A DNA stretch of 27,160 nucleotides from Crenotrichaceae bacterium (GTDB taxonomy: Bacteria; Pseudomonadota; Gammaproteobacteria; Methylococcales; DRLZ01), in contig DRLZ01000201.1 of the NCBI GenBank assembly GCA_011322755.1, forward strand, positions 1-27,160. Direction: 5' to 3'. The position numbers and the translations under genes were made by a program. Below, in pieces: positions 7,885 to 15,936 of this stretch. The notes under the pieces were generated by a model. The model made no database searches and was not told the DNA's origin. It worked only from the letters and a program-made list of their open reading frames with translations. Numbering within the stretch: position 1 is the first letter of the stretch; the number at the start of each line of letters is the position of its first letter.

Positions 7885-9009
7885 ATGAGTTTTAATCTAA
7901 TCGATGTGATTAAAGATCAACTAAGTGAACAAGTATTAGATCAGGTAGGCAGTCTGTTGGGAGGTGATTCAAATCAGCTCAGTTCAGCAGTCGGAAGTGC
8001 AATTCCAGGTCTCTTGAGTGGGCTGATAAATCTGGGTGCCGATGCAACAAGCGCAAATGCAATGGTCAGCGCAATCAATAATCAAGATGACAGTATTCTG
8101 GATAATCTTGGCGATCTTCTGAGTAGCAAAGAAAGCCAGGAATCTTTGCTGGAATCAGGATCCAGTCTACTTTCCTCGTTACTCGGCAATAATGCGCTTG
8201 GTAACTTGGCAAGTGCAATCAGTGGATTCAGCGGGCTTGGAAGCAATTCAAGCAAATCTCTGCTAGGATTGATCGCCCCCGTTGTTTTTAGTGTAATTAA
8301 GCGCAAATTAATTGGTAGTGGCGGTTTAAATGTCAACAGTTTAATGGATATGTTTAATGGGCAAAAAGATAATATCGTTGCAGCTATGCCTGCTGGTTTT
8401 AAACAGCAGCTAAAATCATCTGGTTTTATGGGTGACTTTTCAGAGACTCTTAATGATGCGACTGAAAATCTCAGCGATGTTGCGGAGCAAGCGACTTCCT
8501 CTGGTGCTGCGTGGCTTTCCAGACTTATTCCTCTCGTTATTTTTCTTGGTGTTATTTGGTTTGCCTACAACCAGTTTCTCAAGAGTGAAATCGAAATTCC
8601 TGAGATTAAGTCGGAACCAGTTGTTGATAATTCAGTGGAACTGCAAACAAAAGCGATCAAACCGGCAGCTGTTCGTACAACTGGTAGTGTTAGACCAGTA
8701 AGTAATGTAAAAGAGGAATTGAGTGTTATTCTTGGCTCTGTTACCAGTTCGCTTGGTTCGATTACAGATGTAGAGTCGGCAGAGCAAGCGATCCCTCAGC
8801 TAAGTGTTGCCAGTGAAAAACTTGGTGGCTTGGTAAACATGGTAAACAAGCTGCCAGACGCTGCGAGAACACCAATACAACAGATTATTTCTGGAGATGT
8901 GCCGCAGATACAGGCCATGGTTGATAAAGTGAGTGCTATTCCAGGAGTCGGACCTGTTATACAGCCAGTAGTGGATACTTTACTTGAAAAGCTGGCATTA
9001 TTTGAATAA
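7885..9009 (+). CDS. DUF937-type protein with a single membrane anchor
   Basis: The 374-residue protein begins MSFNLIDVIKDQLSEQVLDQVGSLLGGD and continues with the Ser/Gly/Leu-rich helical repeats typical of DUF937/YidB-like proteins (~1-130), including AVGSAIPGLLSGLINLG and LLGLIAPVVFSVIKRKL. A linker (~140-205) follows, then a transmembrane helix at about 213-233 (LSRLIPLVIFLGVIWFAYNQFL) and a C-terminal ~140-residue region with regularly spaced Val/Ile/Leu that looks helical (KEELSVILGSVTSSLGSI ... IPGVGPVIQPVVDTLL). Some DUF937 proteins carry an OmpA domain at this end; none is seen here. An unusually strong ribosome site (GGAGGAG) lies ahead of the ATG. It has no obvious operon partner. 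Function is unknown; envelope attachment is inferred from the helix. Confidence 0.8.
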   Translation: MSFNLIDVIKDQLSEQVLDQVGSLLGGDSNQLSSAVGSAIPGLLSGLINLGADATSANAMVSAINNQDDSILDNLGDLLSSKESQESLLESGSSLLSSLLGNNALGNLASAISGFSGLGSNSSKSLLGLIAPVVFSVIKRKLIGSGGLNVNSLMDMFNGQKDNIVAAMPAGFKQQLKSSGFMGDFSETLNDATENLSDVAEQATSSGAAWLSRLIPLVIFLGVIWFAYNQFLKSEIEIPEIKSEPVVDNSVELQTKAIKPAAVRTTGSVRPVSNVKEELSVILGSVTSSLGSITDVESAEQAIPQLSVASEKLGGLVNMVNKLPDAARTPIQQIISGDVPQIQAMVDKVSAIPGVGPVIQPVVDTLLEKLALFE

Positions 9010-9024
9010 ATCGACGCACGAATG

Positions 9025-9057
9025 CCCTGACTTCTTTATGCGGAGAAGAAGCCAGGG
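9025..9057. terminator. Hairpin downstream of the DUF937-type gene
   Basis: CCCTGACTTCTT (9025-9036) pairs with AAGAAGCCAGGG (9046-9057) with one mismatch in twelve and a 9-base loop, starting 15 bases after the stop codon. There is no clean U-tract on either strand. It is probably a transcript-end hairpin or stabiliser, but not a textbook intrinsic terminator. Confidence 0.5.
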
Positions 9058-9181
9058 TGCTTCAAAGCATCGTTTGTTACTGTCAATATGCAGGGTGAAG
9101 CATCTGTCTCGGTGAGCGAATGCTATTTTGATAATAAAAGCACTGCAAAATAGTAACCAACTTACGTTATTAACTTTTTCT

Positions 9182-9355
9182 TTATTCCTTTAGAGTACAG
9201 GAATGATGATAAGGGCTTACTTCGGCGCAACTGGTTATGTCGGGGTAATGTCTGCACTCGCCAGCTCGTGGGCCATTGTCATTCACACAGTCATTGCCAC
9301 ACCCGGTGACGGTTAAAACTATCATAAACATTGTAATCTTTATTAGAATTTTCAT
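9182..9355 (-). CDS. Small Cys-rich lipoprotein
   Basis: A 57-residue protein starting MKILIKITMFMIVLTVTGC: a short basic N-terminus, a hydrophobic core and a lipobox (LTVTGC) with Cys19 as the lipidation site. The mature part (~39 residues) has four further cysteines (GNDCVNDNG, GECRHYP, TSCAE, HHSCT) that could form two disulfides in the periplasm. I chose the ATG at 9355, which has CGGAG about six bases upstream, over a longer in-frame start at 9418 that would add a poor N-terminus and overlap metG. It lies 28 bp after the metG stop on the same strand and may be read through from it. Family and function are not recognised. Confidence 0.65.
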   Translation of the reverse strand: MKILIKITMFMIVLTVTGCGNDCVNDNGPRAGECRHYPDITSCAEVSPYHHSCTLKE

Positions 9356-9383
9356 AATGACTCCGAATATAATTTCTGTCAGT

Positions 9384-11453
9384 TTATTGTATTCGCATTC
9401 CAGGTTTTGCTCCTTCATCGGGTTCTAATAGAAAAATATCTGATCCACCAGGACCGGCTGCTAACACCATACCTTCAGAGACTCCGAATCTCATTTTTCT
9501 GGGCTTCAGATTAGCAACCATAACAGTCAGGCTGCCTTCAAGATCTTCGGGTGCGTATGCTGTTTTTATTCCGGCAAAGACTTGCCTTGTTTCACCGCCG
9601 AGATCAAGTGTAAGTTTGAGTAATTTCTTGGTACCTTTTACCTGTTCAGCCTTGACTATTTTAACCACTCTCAAATCAATCTTGGTGAAGTCTTTATAGT
9701 CTATTATTTCTGCTAATGGTTCATCCTGCTGTATTTCAGGTGTCACTATAGTTTTCTCAGGCTGAGTACTGGGTTGCGAAATGACTTCAGCCTTTGGGGC
9801 TTCTTCCTGTTTGATTTCTTTTTCAATGCCTAGCATGGCATCAATATCATCTTTATTGACCCGCATCATCAATGGGTTAAAGGTGTTGATAACATGATCA
9901 ACTAATGGTTTGGTATCAGTAGGCCAGGATTGTGCGTCGATGTTGAGAAACTGCTCTGTGGCAATCGCCGTCTCCGGGAGTACTGGACGTAAATAAGCCA
10001 TGAGAATTCTGAACAAATTGATGCCCATGCTACAAATTTCTATGAGCTCCTGGTTTCTCTCGGAATCCTTTGCGATTACCCAGGGTTTTTTCTCGTCAAT
10101 ATATTGATTTGCCTGATCTGCGAGCTCCATAATTTTACGCATTGCTTTTGCGTATTCGCGTGTTTCGTAGGAGCCTGCAATTTCAAATTGCGCATTGACG
10201 AATGAGCGGAATAATTCTGGCTCGCAACAGTTTTCAGAGAGTGTGTTGTCTCCTCGCTTTTTGATAAATCCACTACACCTGCTGGCAATATTAACGACTT
10301 TGCCAACCAGATCTGAGTTAATGCGTTGAGTAAAGTCATCAAAACTCATATCAAGATCGTCTACACCATTGTTCAGTCTAGCGGCAAAATAATAACGTAG
10401 ATGTTCAGATTTTAAATGATCTAAGTACTGTCGAGCGGTAATAAATGTCCCTCGTGACTTGGACATTTTGTGTCCATCAATTGTTAAAAACCCATGTGCA
10501 AACACACCATTCGGTGTTTTGTAACCTGCACCGCTTAACATTGCTGGCCAGAATAATGCGTGGAAATTGATAATATCCTTGCCGATAAAATGATACAGTT
10601 CAGTGTCACTTGCTGATTTCCAGTATTCATCGAAGTCTAGCCCTTCTCGATCACACAACGCTTGAAAACTTGCCATATAACCGATTGGAGCATCCAGCCA
10701 GACATAAAAGTATTTTCCGGGAGCGTCTGGAATTTCAAAACCGAAATAGGGTGCGTCTCTGGAAATATCCCACTCTTCCAATCCAGTTGTTAACCATTCA
10801 TCAATCTTGTTTGCCATCTCTGGTTGTAAATGACCTGCATGCGTCCATTCCTTCAGCATGTCTGTAAATTCAGGCAATTTGAAAAAATAATGTAGCGAGC
10901 TTTTTTCGACAGGTGTCGCACCAGAAACAGCCGATACAGGATTTTTAAGATCACTGGGTGAGTAAGTGGCACTGCAGACCTCGCAATTATCGCCATGTTG
11001 GTCGGCAGCACCGCAACGCGGGCATTCGCCTTTGATAAAGCGGTCTGGAAGAAACATATTCTTCTCGGGATCAAAGAGCTGGGTGATTGTTCTGGTCGCA
11101 ATCAAATCCTTATCGCGTAATTGTTTGTAGATTTGCGCGGAGAGTTCTCTGTTTTCATCAGAATGTGTGCTGTGATAGTGATCAAACGCAACGCTAAAAT
11201 CATTAAAGTCAGCAATGTGATCTTTTGCTACTTGTTCGATAAGCTGTTCCGGTTCGATTTTTTCTTCTTGAGCCTTCAGCATAATTGCGGTTCCATGTGC
11301 ATCATCTGCACACACATAATGACAGGTATGTCCGCATTGTTTCTGGAAGCGAACCCAGATGTCAGTTTGAATATATTCGACCAAGTGTCCTAAATGAATA
11401 GGGCCATTGGCGTAAGGAAGTGCACTGGTAACGAGTATTTTTCTTGATGACAT
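9384..11453 (-). CDS. metG: Methionyl-tRNA synthetase MetG
   Basis: MetG charges tRNA-Met for initiation and elongation. The 689-residue protein has the class I signature HLGH at residues 20-23, a zinc knuckle of the four-Cys MetG1 type (CPRCGAADQHGDNCEVC), the catalytic loop HKMSKSRGT, and the WLDAPIGYMASF and HFIGKDIINFHALFWPAML blocks. A Glu/Pro-rich linker leads to a C-terminal EMAP/Trbp111-like tRNA-binding and dimerisation domain (DYKDFTKIDLRVVKIVKAEQVKGTKKLLKL to the end). I chose the ATG at 11453 (MSSRKILVTSALPYANG) because homologues start there; an upstream in-frame ATG at 11543 would add 30 unrelated residues. It is divergent from apbC, as in many gammaproteobacteria. Confidence 0.97.
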   Translation of the reverse strand: MSSRKILVTSALPYANGPIHLGHLVEYIQTDIWVRFQKQCGHTCHYVCADDAHGTAIMLKAQEEKIEPEQLIEQVAKDHIADFNDFSVAFDHYHSTHSDENRELSAQIYKQLRDKDLIATRTITQLFDPEKNMFLPDRFIKGECPRCGAADQHGDNCEVCSATYSPSDLKNPVSAVSGATPVEKSSLHYFFKLPEFTDMLKEWTHAGHLQPEMANKIDEWLTTGLEEWDISRDAPYFGFEIPDAPGKYFYVWLDAPIGYMASFQALCDREGLDFDEYWKSASDTELYHFIGKDIINFHALFWPAMLSGAGYKTPNGVFAHGFLTIDGHKMSKSRGTFITARQYLDHLKSEHLRYYFAARLNNGVDDLDMSFDDFTQRINSDLVGKVVNIASRCSGFIKKRGDNTLSENCCEPELFRSFVNAQFEIAGSYETREYAKAMRKIMELADQANQYIDEKKPWVIAKDSERNQELIEICSMGINLFRILMAYLRPVLPETAIATEQFLNIDAQSWPTDTKPLVDHVINTFNPLMMRVNKDDIDAMLGIEKEIKQEEAPKAEVISQPSTQPEKTIVTPEIQQDEPLAEIIDYKDFTKIDLRVVKIVKAEQVKGTKKLLKLTLDLGGETRQVFAGIKTAYAPEDLEGSLTVMVANLKPRKMRFGVSEGMVLAAGPGGSDIFLLEPDEGAKPGMRIQ

Positions 11454-11823
11454 AATATAATTCTTGTGTTGTTTACTAAAATACCGACGCTTGATGCTTG
11501 CCGGGGTGGTAAGGGTAATTGACCACGTTGTCGCTATCTCCACGAGCGAGTAGCAACATTATTTTCCTCATTATTATCTGAACTAACATATCAGATTAGA
11601 GATCAACAATGTACCTACTTGATGATTTCTGCAATGAGGCTTGTCAATAGCGGGCATTGGTAGACAGCCCTTATAAAGACAGATTTCATAATTTTTCAGA
11701 ATCACACGAAATTATAAAGCAGACGGCTTTTTCGGATGGAAACGGAAAAACCCAGTAGAATAACTGGCATTGGGTTTTCAAGCAAATAAGCATGCTAGAT
11801 CCGGTCAGGAGGCCGGGCATATA
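11454..11823. other. metG-apbC divergent intergenic region
   Basis: About 370 bp holding the leaders and presumably the promoters of metG (leftward) and apbC (rightward). I found no promoter with two convincing hexamers. It contains a small inverted repeat ATCTGA/TCAGAT (11576-11581, 11591-11596) and, in the apbC leader, an 8-bp inverted repeat AAAACCCA (11747-11754) / TGGGTTTT (11771-11778). Confidence 0.35.
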
Positions 11824-12918
11824 ATGACACTGAATACACAGCAAATAGAACAAAAACTGGCTGAAATTAACACTCCTTATACACAAACTGACCTTGTTTC
11901 ATCGCATTCGGTTGAATCGATTGACATTGATCTTGCAACTGGACAGTTGATAGTGAATCTGCAACTGGGATACCCGTGTAATGGTTTTAAAGATGAGCTA
12001 ATAACCTCTGTAAAACAATCGCTTGAGTGTATTTCTGAGGTTGATAAAATCACTGTTAATGTGCGCTCGAATATTGTTCCACATGCAGTGCAAAATGAGT
12101 TAAAACCGATGCAGAACATCAAAAATGTGATTGCTATTGCATCTGGAAAAGGCGGTGTTGGTAAATCCACCACTGCAGTCAATCTTGCATTGTCATTGTC
12201 GTCTGATGGAGCGCGAGTTGGGATTCTTGATGCTGACATCTATGGACCAAGCCAGCCGCGTATGCTGGGCTTGTCCGGACCACCTCAGAGTCCAGACAAT
12301 AAGCACATGCAGCCCAAACAAGCCTATGGCATCCAGACCATGTCGATCGGATATTTGATTGAAGAAGATACGCCGATGATCTGGCGTGGTCCGATGGTAA
12401 CTTCTGCTTTGCAGCAGCTGTGTGATGACACGTTGTGGGATAATCTTGATTATTTGATTGTAGATTTACCGCCAGGAACAGGAGATATCCAGTTAACACT
12501 GTGTCAGAAAATTCCGGTGAGTGGTGCGGTCATTGTGACAACACCACAGGACATTGCTTTGCTGGATGCAAAAAAAGGCTTGAAGATGTTCGAAAAAGTG
12601 GATGTGTCAGTGCTGGGAATCATAGAAAATATGAGCATTCATGTTTGCAGTCAATGTGGGCATGAAGAGCCCATTTTCGGCACAGGTGGTGGTGAAGTAA
12701 TGGCTCAGAAATATAATACAATGTTCCTCGGTGGTGTGCCTCTTGATATTCATATTCGACAACATGTCGACCAAGGGCATCCAACTGTTGTTGCTGATCC
12801 TGATGGCTCTATTGCCCGTGCTTACGGTGATATCGCACGTCGAACAGCAGCAAACTTGTCACTACGACCGAGGGAATACCGTGGTAAATTTCCAAAAATT
12901 GTCGTAGAAAATAAATAA
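11824..12918 (+). CDS. apbC: Iron-sulfur cluster carrier ApbC (Mrp-type P-loop NTPase)
   Basis: ApbC/Mrp is a cytoplasmic P-loop ATPase that carries 4Fe-4S clusters to target proteins. The 364-residue protein has an N-terminal DUF59/MIP18-like domain (~1-90), then a deviant Walker A GKGGVGKSTTAVN at residues 108-120 and switch I LDADIYGPSQPRMLG. The sequence MIWRGPMVTSALQQL and a Walker-B-like LDYLIVDLPPGTGDIQLT follow, then the metal-binding CSQCG motif, with each pair of a dimer's CxxC motifs holding the cluster. The start at 11824 is set by AGGAGG about 12 bases upstream; an in-frame ATG at 11770 adds 18 non-homologous residues and precedes that ribosome site. dcd follows after 35 bp. Confidence 0.95.
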   Translation: MTLNTQQIEQKLAEINTPYTQTDLVSSHSVESIDIDLATGQLIVNLQLGYPCNGFKDELITSVKQSLECISEVDKITVNVRSNIVPHAVQNELKPMQNIKNVIAIASGKGGVGKSTTAVNLALSLSSDGARVGILDADIYGPSQPRMLGLSGPPQSPDNKHMQPKQAYGIQTMSIGYLIEEDTPMIWRGPMVTSALQQLCDDTLWDNLDYLIVDLPPGTGDIQLTLCQKIPVSGAVIVTTPQDIALLDAKKGLKMFEKVDVSVLGIIENMSIHVCSQCGHEEPIFGTGGGEVMAQKYNTMFLGGVPLDIHIRQHVDQGHPTVVADPDGSIARAYGDIARRTAANLSLRPREYRGKFPKIVVENK

Positions 12919-12953
12919 TTTAATGAACACAAATACGCATAAAGGATAGTCGC

Positions 12954-13520
12954 ATGGGGGTTAAGTCAGATCGCTGGATTCGTAGAATGGCTCAGGAGCA
13001 TGAGATGATATCGCCTTTTGAATCAGGACAAATTCGGAACAACGGATCAGAGCGAGTGATTTCCTATGGCACGTCAAGCTATGGATATGATGTTCGCTGT
13101 TCGGACGAATTCAAAATTTTCACCAATATTAATTCAGCTGTCGTTGATCCAAAAGACTTCGACTCACAAAGCTTTGTTGATTTAAAGTCCGATGTTTGTA
13201 TCATTCCACCAAATTCATTCGCACTTGCAAGCACAGTAGAATATTTCCGGATACCGAGAGATGTTTTGACGATTTGCCTGGGAAAATCGACCTATGCACG
13301 TTGTGGCATTATTGTTAACGTTACCCCGTTGGAACCAGAATGGGAAGGTCATGTCACGCTGGAGTTTTCCAACACTACACCTCTGCCCGCACGGATTTAT
13401 GCCAACGAAGGTGTCGCCCAAATGCTGTTTCTTGGCGCGGATGATATTTGTGAACAGTCGTATAAGGACAAAGGCGGGAAATATCAGGGGCAAACAGGTG
13501 TTACACTACCCAAAGCATAA
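12954..13520 (+). CDS. dcd: dCTP deaminase Dcd
   Basis: Dcd converts dCTP to dUTP, the main source of dUMP for thymidylate synthesis in many gammaproteobacteria. The 188-residue trimeric dUTPase-fold protein shows ISYGTSSYGYDVRC, FALASTVEYFRIPRDVL, the nucleotide-binding GKSTYARCGIIVNVTPLEPEWEGHVTLEFSNTTPLP with the catalytic Glu in TLEF, and a C-terminal lid GGKYQGQTGVTLPKA. The start has AAAGGA about eight bases upstream. It follows apbC on the same strand and precedes the short-chain dehydrogenase by 15 bp. The metG-mrp-dcd order is known in gammaproteobacteria such as pseudomonads. Confidence 0.96.
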   Translation: MGVKSDRWIRRMAQEHEMISPFESGQIRNNGSERVISYGTSSYGYDVRCSDEFKIFTNINSAVVDPKDFDSQSFVDLKSDVCIIPPNSFALASTVEYFRIPRDVLTICLGKSTYARCGIIVNVTPLEPEWEGHVTLEFSNTTPLPARIYANEGVAQMLFLGADDICEQSYKDKGGKYQGQTGVTLPKA

Positions 13521-13535
13521 TCACAGGTGGCATTT

Positions 13536-14372
13536 ATGGCAACGCATCAGCAAAAGACAATTCTTATCACCGGCTGTTCCAGCGGTATCGGGCTGGATTC
13601 AGCAAGACAGCTAAAAAGCAAAGGTTACCGTGTATTCGCGACAGCCCGTAAAACTGAGGATGTCGAGCAATTGCAGAACGAGGGTTTTGATGCACTGCAG
13701 CTCGATTTGCAGGACAGCAAAAGCATCCACAAAGCTGTTGCACAAGTGCTTGAAAAAACCAATGGACAGCTGGATGTTTTGTTTAATAACGGCGCAGTCG
13801 GCCAGCCTGGCGCTGTTGAGGATTTAACGCGTGATGTTTTACGCCAACAGTTTGAAATTAATTTGTTTGGTACACATGAGCTGACCAATCTGATCATACC
13901 GGTGATGCGCAAACAAGGATATGGCAAGATTTTATATACCAGTTCAGTACTCGGTTTTGTCGCCCTTAAGTATCGAGGCGCGTACAACGCTAGTAAATTC
14001 GCTCTTGAAGGTCTGGTTGATACCCTGCGGTTGGAACTAAAAGGCACCCAGATTTATCCTGTACTGATCGAACCTGGTCCTATTCTTACAAAATTTCGTG
14101 AAAATGCTTTTCGTTTGTTTACAGAAAATATTAATGTCAGTCAGAGTGCGCATGCGAAAATATATGAAGGACTAACTGAGAAGCTTGGAAGCGAAGGTCC
14201 TGTTGTTCCTTTTACTCTGGGGCCCGAAGCTGTTACCAAAAAAGTTATTACTGCACTGGATAGTTCCAAGCCATCTGCGCGTTACTATGTTACTTTTCCA
14301 ACCTATTTGCTCGGTTATTTAAAGCGTCTTCTTCCTGATTTTTTACTCGATAAGGTTTTGTTAAAAATCTAG
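13536..14372 (+). CDS. Short-chain dehydrogenase/reductase (SDR) family protein
   Basis: A classical SDR of 278 residues that uses NAD(P)(H). The Rossmann glycine motif TGCSSGIG is near residue 12, and an Arg in VFATARK suggests a preference for NADPH. The usual NNAG is present as NNGA (DVLFNNGAVG). The active site has YTSSVLG for the catalytic Ser and YNASK for Tyr/Lys, and the post-active-site loop is EPGPILTKF. The C-terminus contains a hydrophobic/basic YLLGYLKRLLPDFLLDKVLL, which could contact membrane. Resemblance to YbbO-like SDRs is loose, and the substrate cannot be told from sequence. I chose ATG 13536, with AGGTGG five bases upstream, over the GTG at 13527. It lies 15 bp after dcd and is probably co-transcribed. 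Confidence 0.88.
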   Translation: MATHQQKTILITGCSSGIGLDSARQLKSKGYRVFATARKTEDVEQLQNEGFDALQLDLQDSKSIHKAVAQVLEKTNGQLDVLFNNGAVGQPGAVEDLTRDVLRQQFEINLFGTHELTNLIIPVMRKQGYGKILYTSSVLGFVALKYRGAYNASKFALEGLVDTLRLELKGTQIYPVLIEPGPILTKFRENAFRLFTENINVSQSAHAKIYEGLTEKLGSEGPVVPFTLGPEAVTKKVITALDSSKPSARYYVTFPTYLLGYLKRLLPDFLLDKVLLKI

Positions 14373-14388
14373 TTGAGCGTGTGTCTGA

Positions 14389-14404
14389 TGTTTCACGTGA
14401 AACA
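14389..14404. promoter_or_regulatory. parS site 1 (ParB-binding palindrome)
   Basis: A perfect 16-bp palindrome TGTTTCACGTGAAACA, identical to the widely conserved chromosomal parS consensus TGTTNCACGTGAAACA bound by ParB/Spo0J. It lies in the gap 17 bp after the SDR gene. Two further identical copies follow, at 15417 and 16434. Confidence 0.9.
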
Positions 14405-14710
14405 TTTATTGTATCCGTGAAGATGTTTCCGTTGTTATCAACAACGGAAACTTACGTTTGAAAAGTAAAAAATCTCGTGTCTAACAAACCATAAGGATTG
14501 TGATGCTGACTTTGAATTGATGGGTGAATGGTACTCACTCTTCTTTCTGCTGTCCCGGTTATGGTTAAGTAACCGTTTCTAAATGCTGGCGCTTGACAGA
14601 AAAGCTTGCTAGCTGACAAACTACGTTGCGCTTACCAAAAATATCATCGTTGTAATGATTGCTTTTGAACGCTTATTCACTTAATTCTTGAAATTCCCTC
14701 TCGTTTTACA
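14405..14710. other. Gene-free leader region of apaG
   Basis: About 300 bp between parS site 1 and apaG. Besides the hairpin at 14425-14451 it holds a TTGACA at about 14593 that could be a -35 for apaG, but no good -10 sits at the right distance. No open frame, repeat or RNA gene is apparent. Confidence 0.4.
14425..14451. terminator. Perfect 12-bp hairpin between the SDR gene and apaG
   Basis: GTTTCCGTTGTT (14425-14436) and AACAACGGAAAC (14440-14451) form a perfect 12-bp stem with a 3-base loop, 21 bp after parS site 1. No U-tract follows on either strand, so it could be a transcript-end hairpin for the dcd-SDR unit, an RNA stabiliser, or a DNA-level site. Confidence 0.5.
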
Positions 14711-15088
14711 ATGAACAAAACCCCATCCATCGTTATTACTGTTAAGACTAGTTATCTTGAAAATGAATCACATCCTGACAAGTCACATTTTGTCTTCGCA
14801 TATCAAATCTCGATTGAAAATACCGGCAGGTCATCAGCGAAATTACTCGACAGACATTGGATAATCAGTGATTCAAATGGTCGAGATGTCACCGTAAGAG
14901 GTGAAGGTGTCGTTGGCGAACAGCCAGAGCTGGAACCGGGTGCGGTGTTTACTTATACCAGCACTGCTGTTATTCAGACGCCTGTTGGGGTAATGAAAGG
15001 CCAATATCGCTGGATTACTGATGAGCAGGAATACTTTTATACACAGATTCCACAATTCACACTTTCAATTCCACGAACCCTGCATTAA
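14711..15088 (+). CDS. apaG: ApaG domain protein
   Basis: ApaG is a ~125-residue fibronectin-III-like beta-sandwich protein commonly encoded just ahead of apaH; its biochemical role is unsettled. The product matches along its length: VFAYQISIENTGRSSAKLLDRHWIISDSNGRDVTVRGEGVVGEQPELEPGAVFTYTSTAVIQTPVGVMKGQYRW, with the family's RHW, GEGVVGEQP and TPxGxMxGxY motifs. The start ATG has no clear Shine-Dalgarno. apaH begins 9 bp after its stop, so the two form a pair. The usual upstream ksgA and pdxA are not present here. Confidence 0.93.
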   Translation: MNKTPSIVITVKTSYLENESHPDKSHFVFAYQISIENTGRSSAKLLDRHWIISDSNGRDVTVRGEGVVGEQPELEPGAVFTYTSTAVIQTPVGVMKGQYRWITDEQEYFYTQIPQFTLSIPRTLH

Positions 15089-15097
15089 TCGTTACAG

Positions 15098-15913
15098 ATG
15101 ACGCTCTATGCAATTGGTGATGTGCAAGGTTGTTATTCTTGTTTGCAGCAGTTACTCGACAAAATCGAATTTAAGCGCAATCAAGATCAGCTATGGTTTG
15201 TGGGTGATCTGGTTAATCGTGGTCCAGATTCACTCGGTGTATTGCGCTTTGTCAAAAGTTTAGGCTCATCTGCAGTGACTGTGCTTGGCAATCATGATCT
15301 GCACTTAATAGCTACTGCATACGGATTCAAAAAATTAAAATCTCGTGACACAATCCAAACCATACTCGATGCTCCAGACTGTAGCGAATTAATTGACTGG
15401 CTGCGATATCAGCCACTGTTTCACGTGAAACAATCTTACTGCTTGGTTCATGCTGGCATTGCTCCTCAGTGGACGATTCATCAGGCAGGTCGTTACGCAC
15501 AAGAGGTTGAAACAACCTTAAGAAGCGATCAGATTGCCGAATTTCTCAAGAATATGTATGGCGACAAACCTGATCGCTGGAATGAGAGTCTTAGTGGTTG
15601 GGAGCGATTGCGCTTTATTACCAACGTTTTTACACGTATTCGCTATTGCACGATCGACGGGGCTTTGCAGATGAAAGCGAAACACTCTCCTGCTGACAAT
15701 GACGATGAAAACATTATTCCCTGGTTTGAGGTCAATAACCGTCAGTCAGCAACTGCCACGATTATCTTTGGACACTGGTCAACGCTTGGGCTTCAGCATT
15801 ACCCGCATGCCCTGTCCCTGGACACTGGTTGCGTCTGGGGACGGCGTTTAACAGCTATTCGCCTGAATAGCGAACAAAAAGTATTCCAGGTACATTGTGG
15901 ACAGTCAGCTTAA
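15098..15913 (+). CDS. apaH: Symmetrical bis(5'-nucleosyl)-tetraphosphatase ApaH
   Basis: ApaH hydrolyses Ap4A to two ADP and also removes Np4 caps from RNA in enterobacteria. The 271-residue calcineurin-like phosphoesterase has metal-site motifs YAIGDVQGC (residues ~5-12), WFVGDLVNRGPDS and VLGNHDLHL. HAGIAPQW, the ApaH-specific GWERLRFITNVFTRIRYC, FGHWSTLG and LDTGCVWGRRLTAIR follow. The first motif is GDVQGC rather than GDVHGC, a known variant. Codons 107-112 (L-F-H-V-K-Q) carry a complete parS palindrome on their DNA. It follows apaG by 9 bp and converges with folA. Confidence 0.96.
   Translation: MTLYAIGDVQGCYSCLQQLLDKIEFKRNQDQLWFVGDLVNRGPDSLGVLRFVKSLGSSAVTVLGNHDLHLIATAYGFKKLKSRDTIQTILDAPDCSELIDWLRYQPLFHVKQSYCLVHAGIAPQWTIHQAGRYAQEVETTLRSDQIAEFLKNMYGDKPDRWNESLSGWERLRFITNVFTRIRYCTIDGALQMKAKHSPADNDDENIIPWFEVNNRQSATATIIFGHWSTLGLQHYPHALSLDTGCVWGRRLTAIRLNSEQKVFQVHCGQSA
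15417..15432. promoter_or_regulatory. parS site 2, inside the apaH coding region
   Basis: TGTTTCACGTGAAACA, identical to the copies at 14389 and 16434, lies within codons 107-112 of apaH (reading F-H-V-K in frame). Chromosomal parS sites inside genes are well known, for example in Bacillus subtilis. Confidence 0.9.
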
Positions 15914-15936
15914 AATCACCCATCAGGCTGTTTTTT
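15901..15936 (+). terminator. Possible terminator at the apaH/folA convergent ends
   Basis: ACAGTC (15901-15906) can pair with GGCTGT (15926-15931, one G-U pair), followed by a run of T (15932-15936). The stem is short and the 19-base loop includes the apaH stop codon, so this is a weak intrinsic terminator candidate. Confidence 0.35.

Noticed and set aside
9122..9165. CTATTTTG/CAAAATAG inverted repeat downstream of the small lipoprotein
   Set aside because: AT-rich stem with a long loop and no T-run in either direction; likely chance in AT-rich DNA.
11454..11543. N-terminal extension of metG from an ATG at 11543
   Set aside because: The 30 extra residues have no counterpart in MetG, whose proteins begin at the MSSRKILVTSALPYANG position.
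11770..11823. N-terminal extension of apbC from an ATG at 11770
   Set aside because: It would place the excellent AGGAGG site inside the coding region; the ATG at 11824 is correctly spaced from it.
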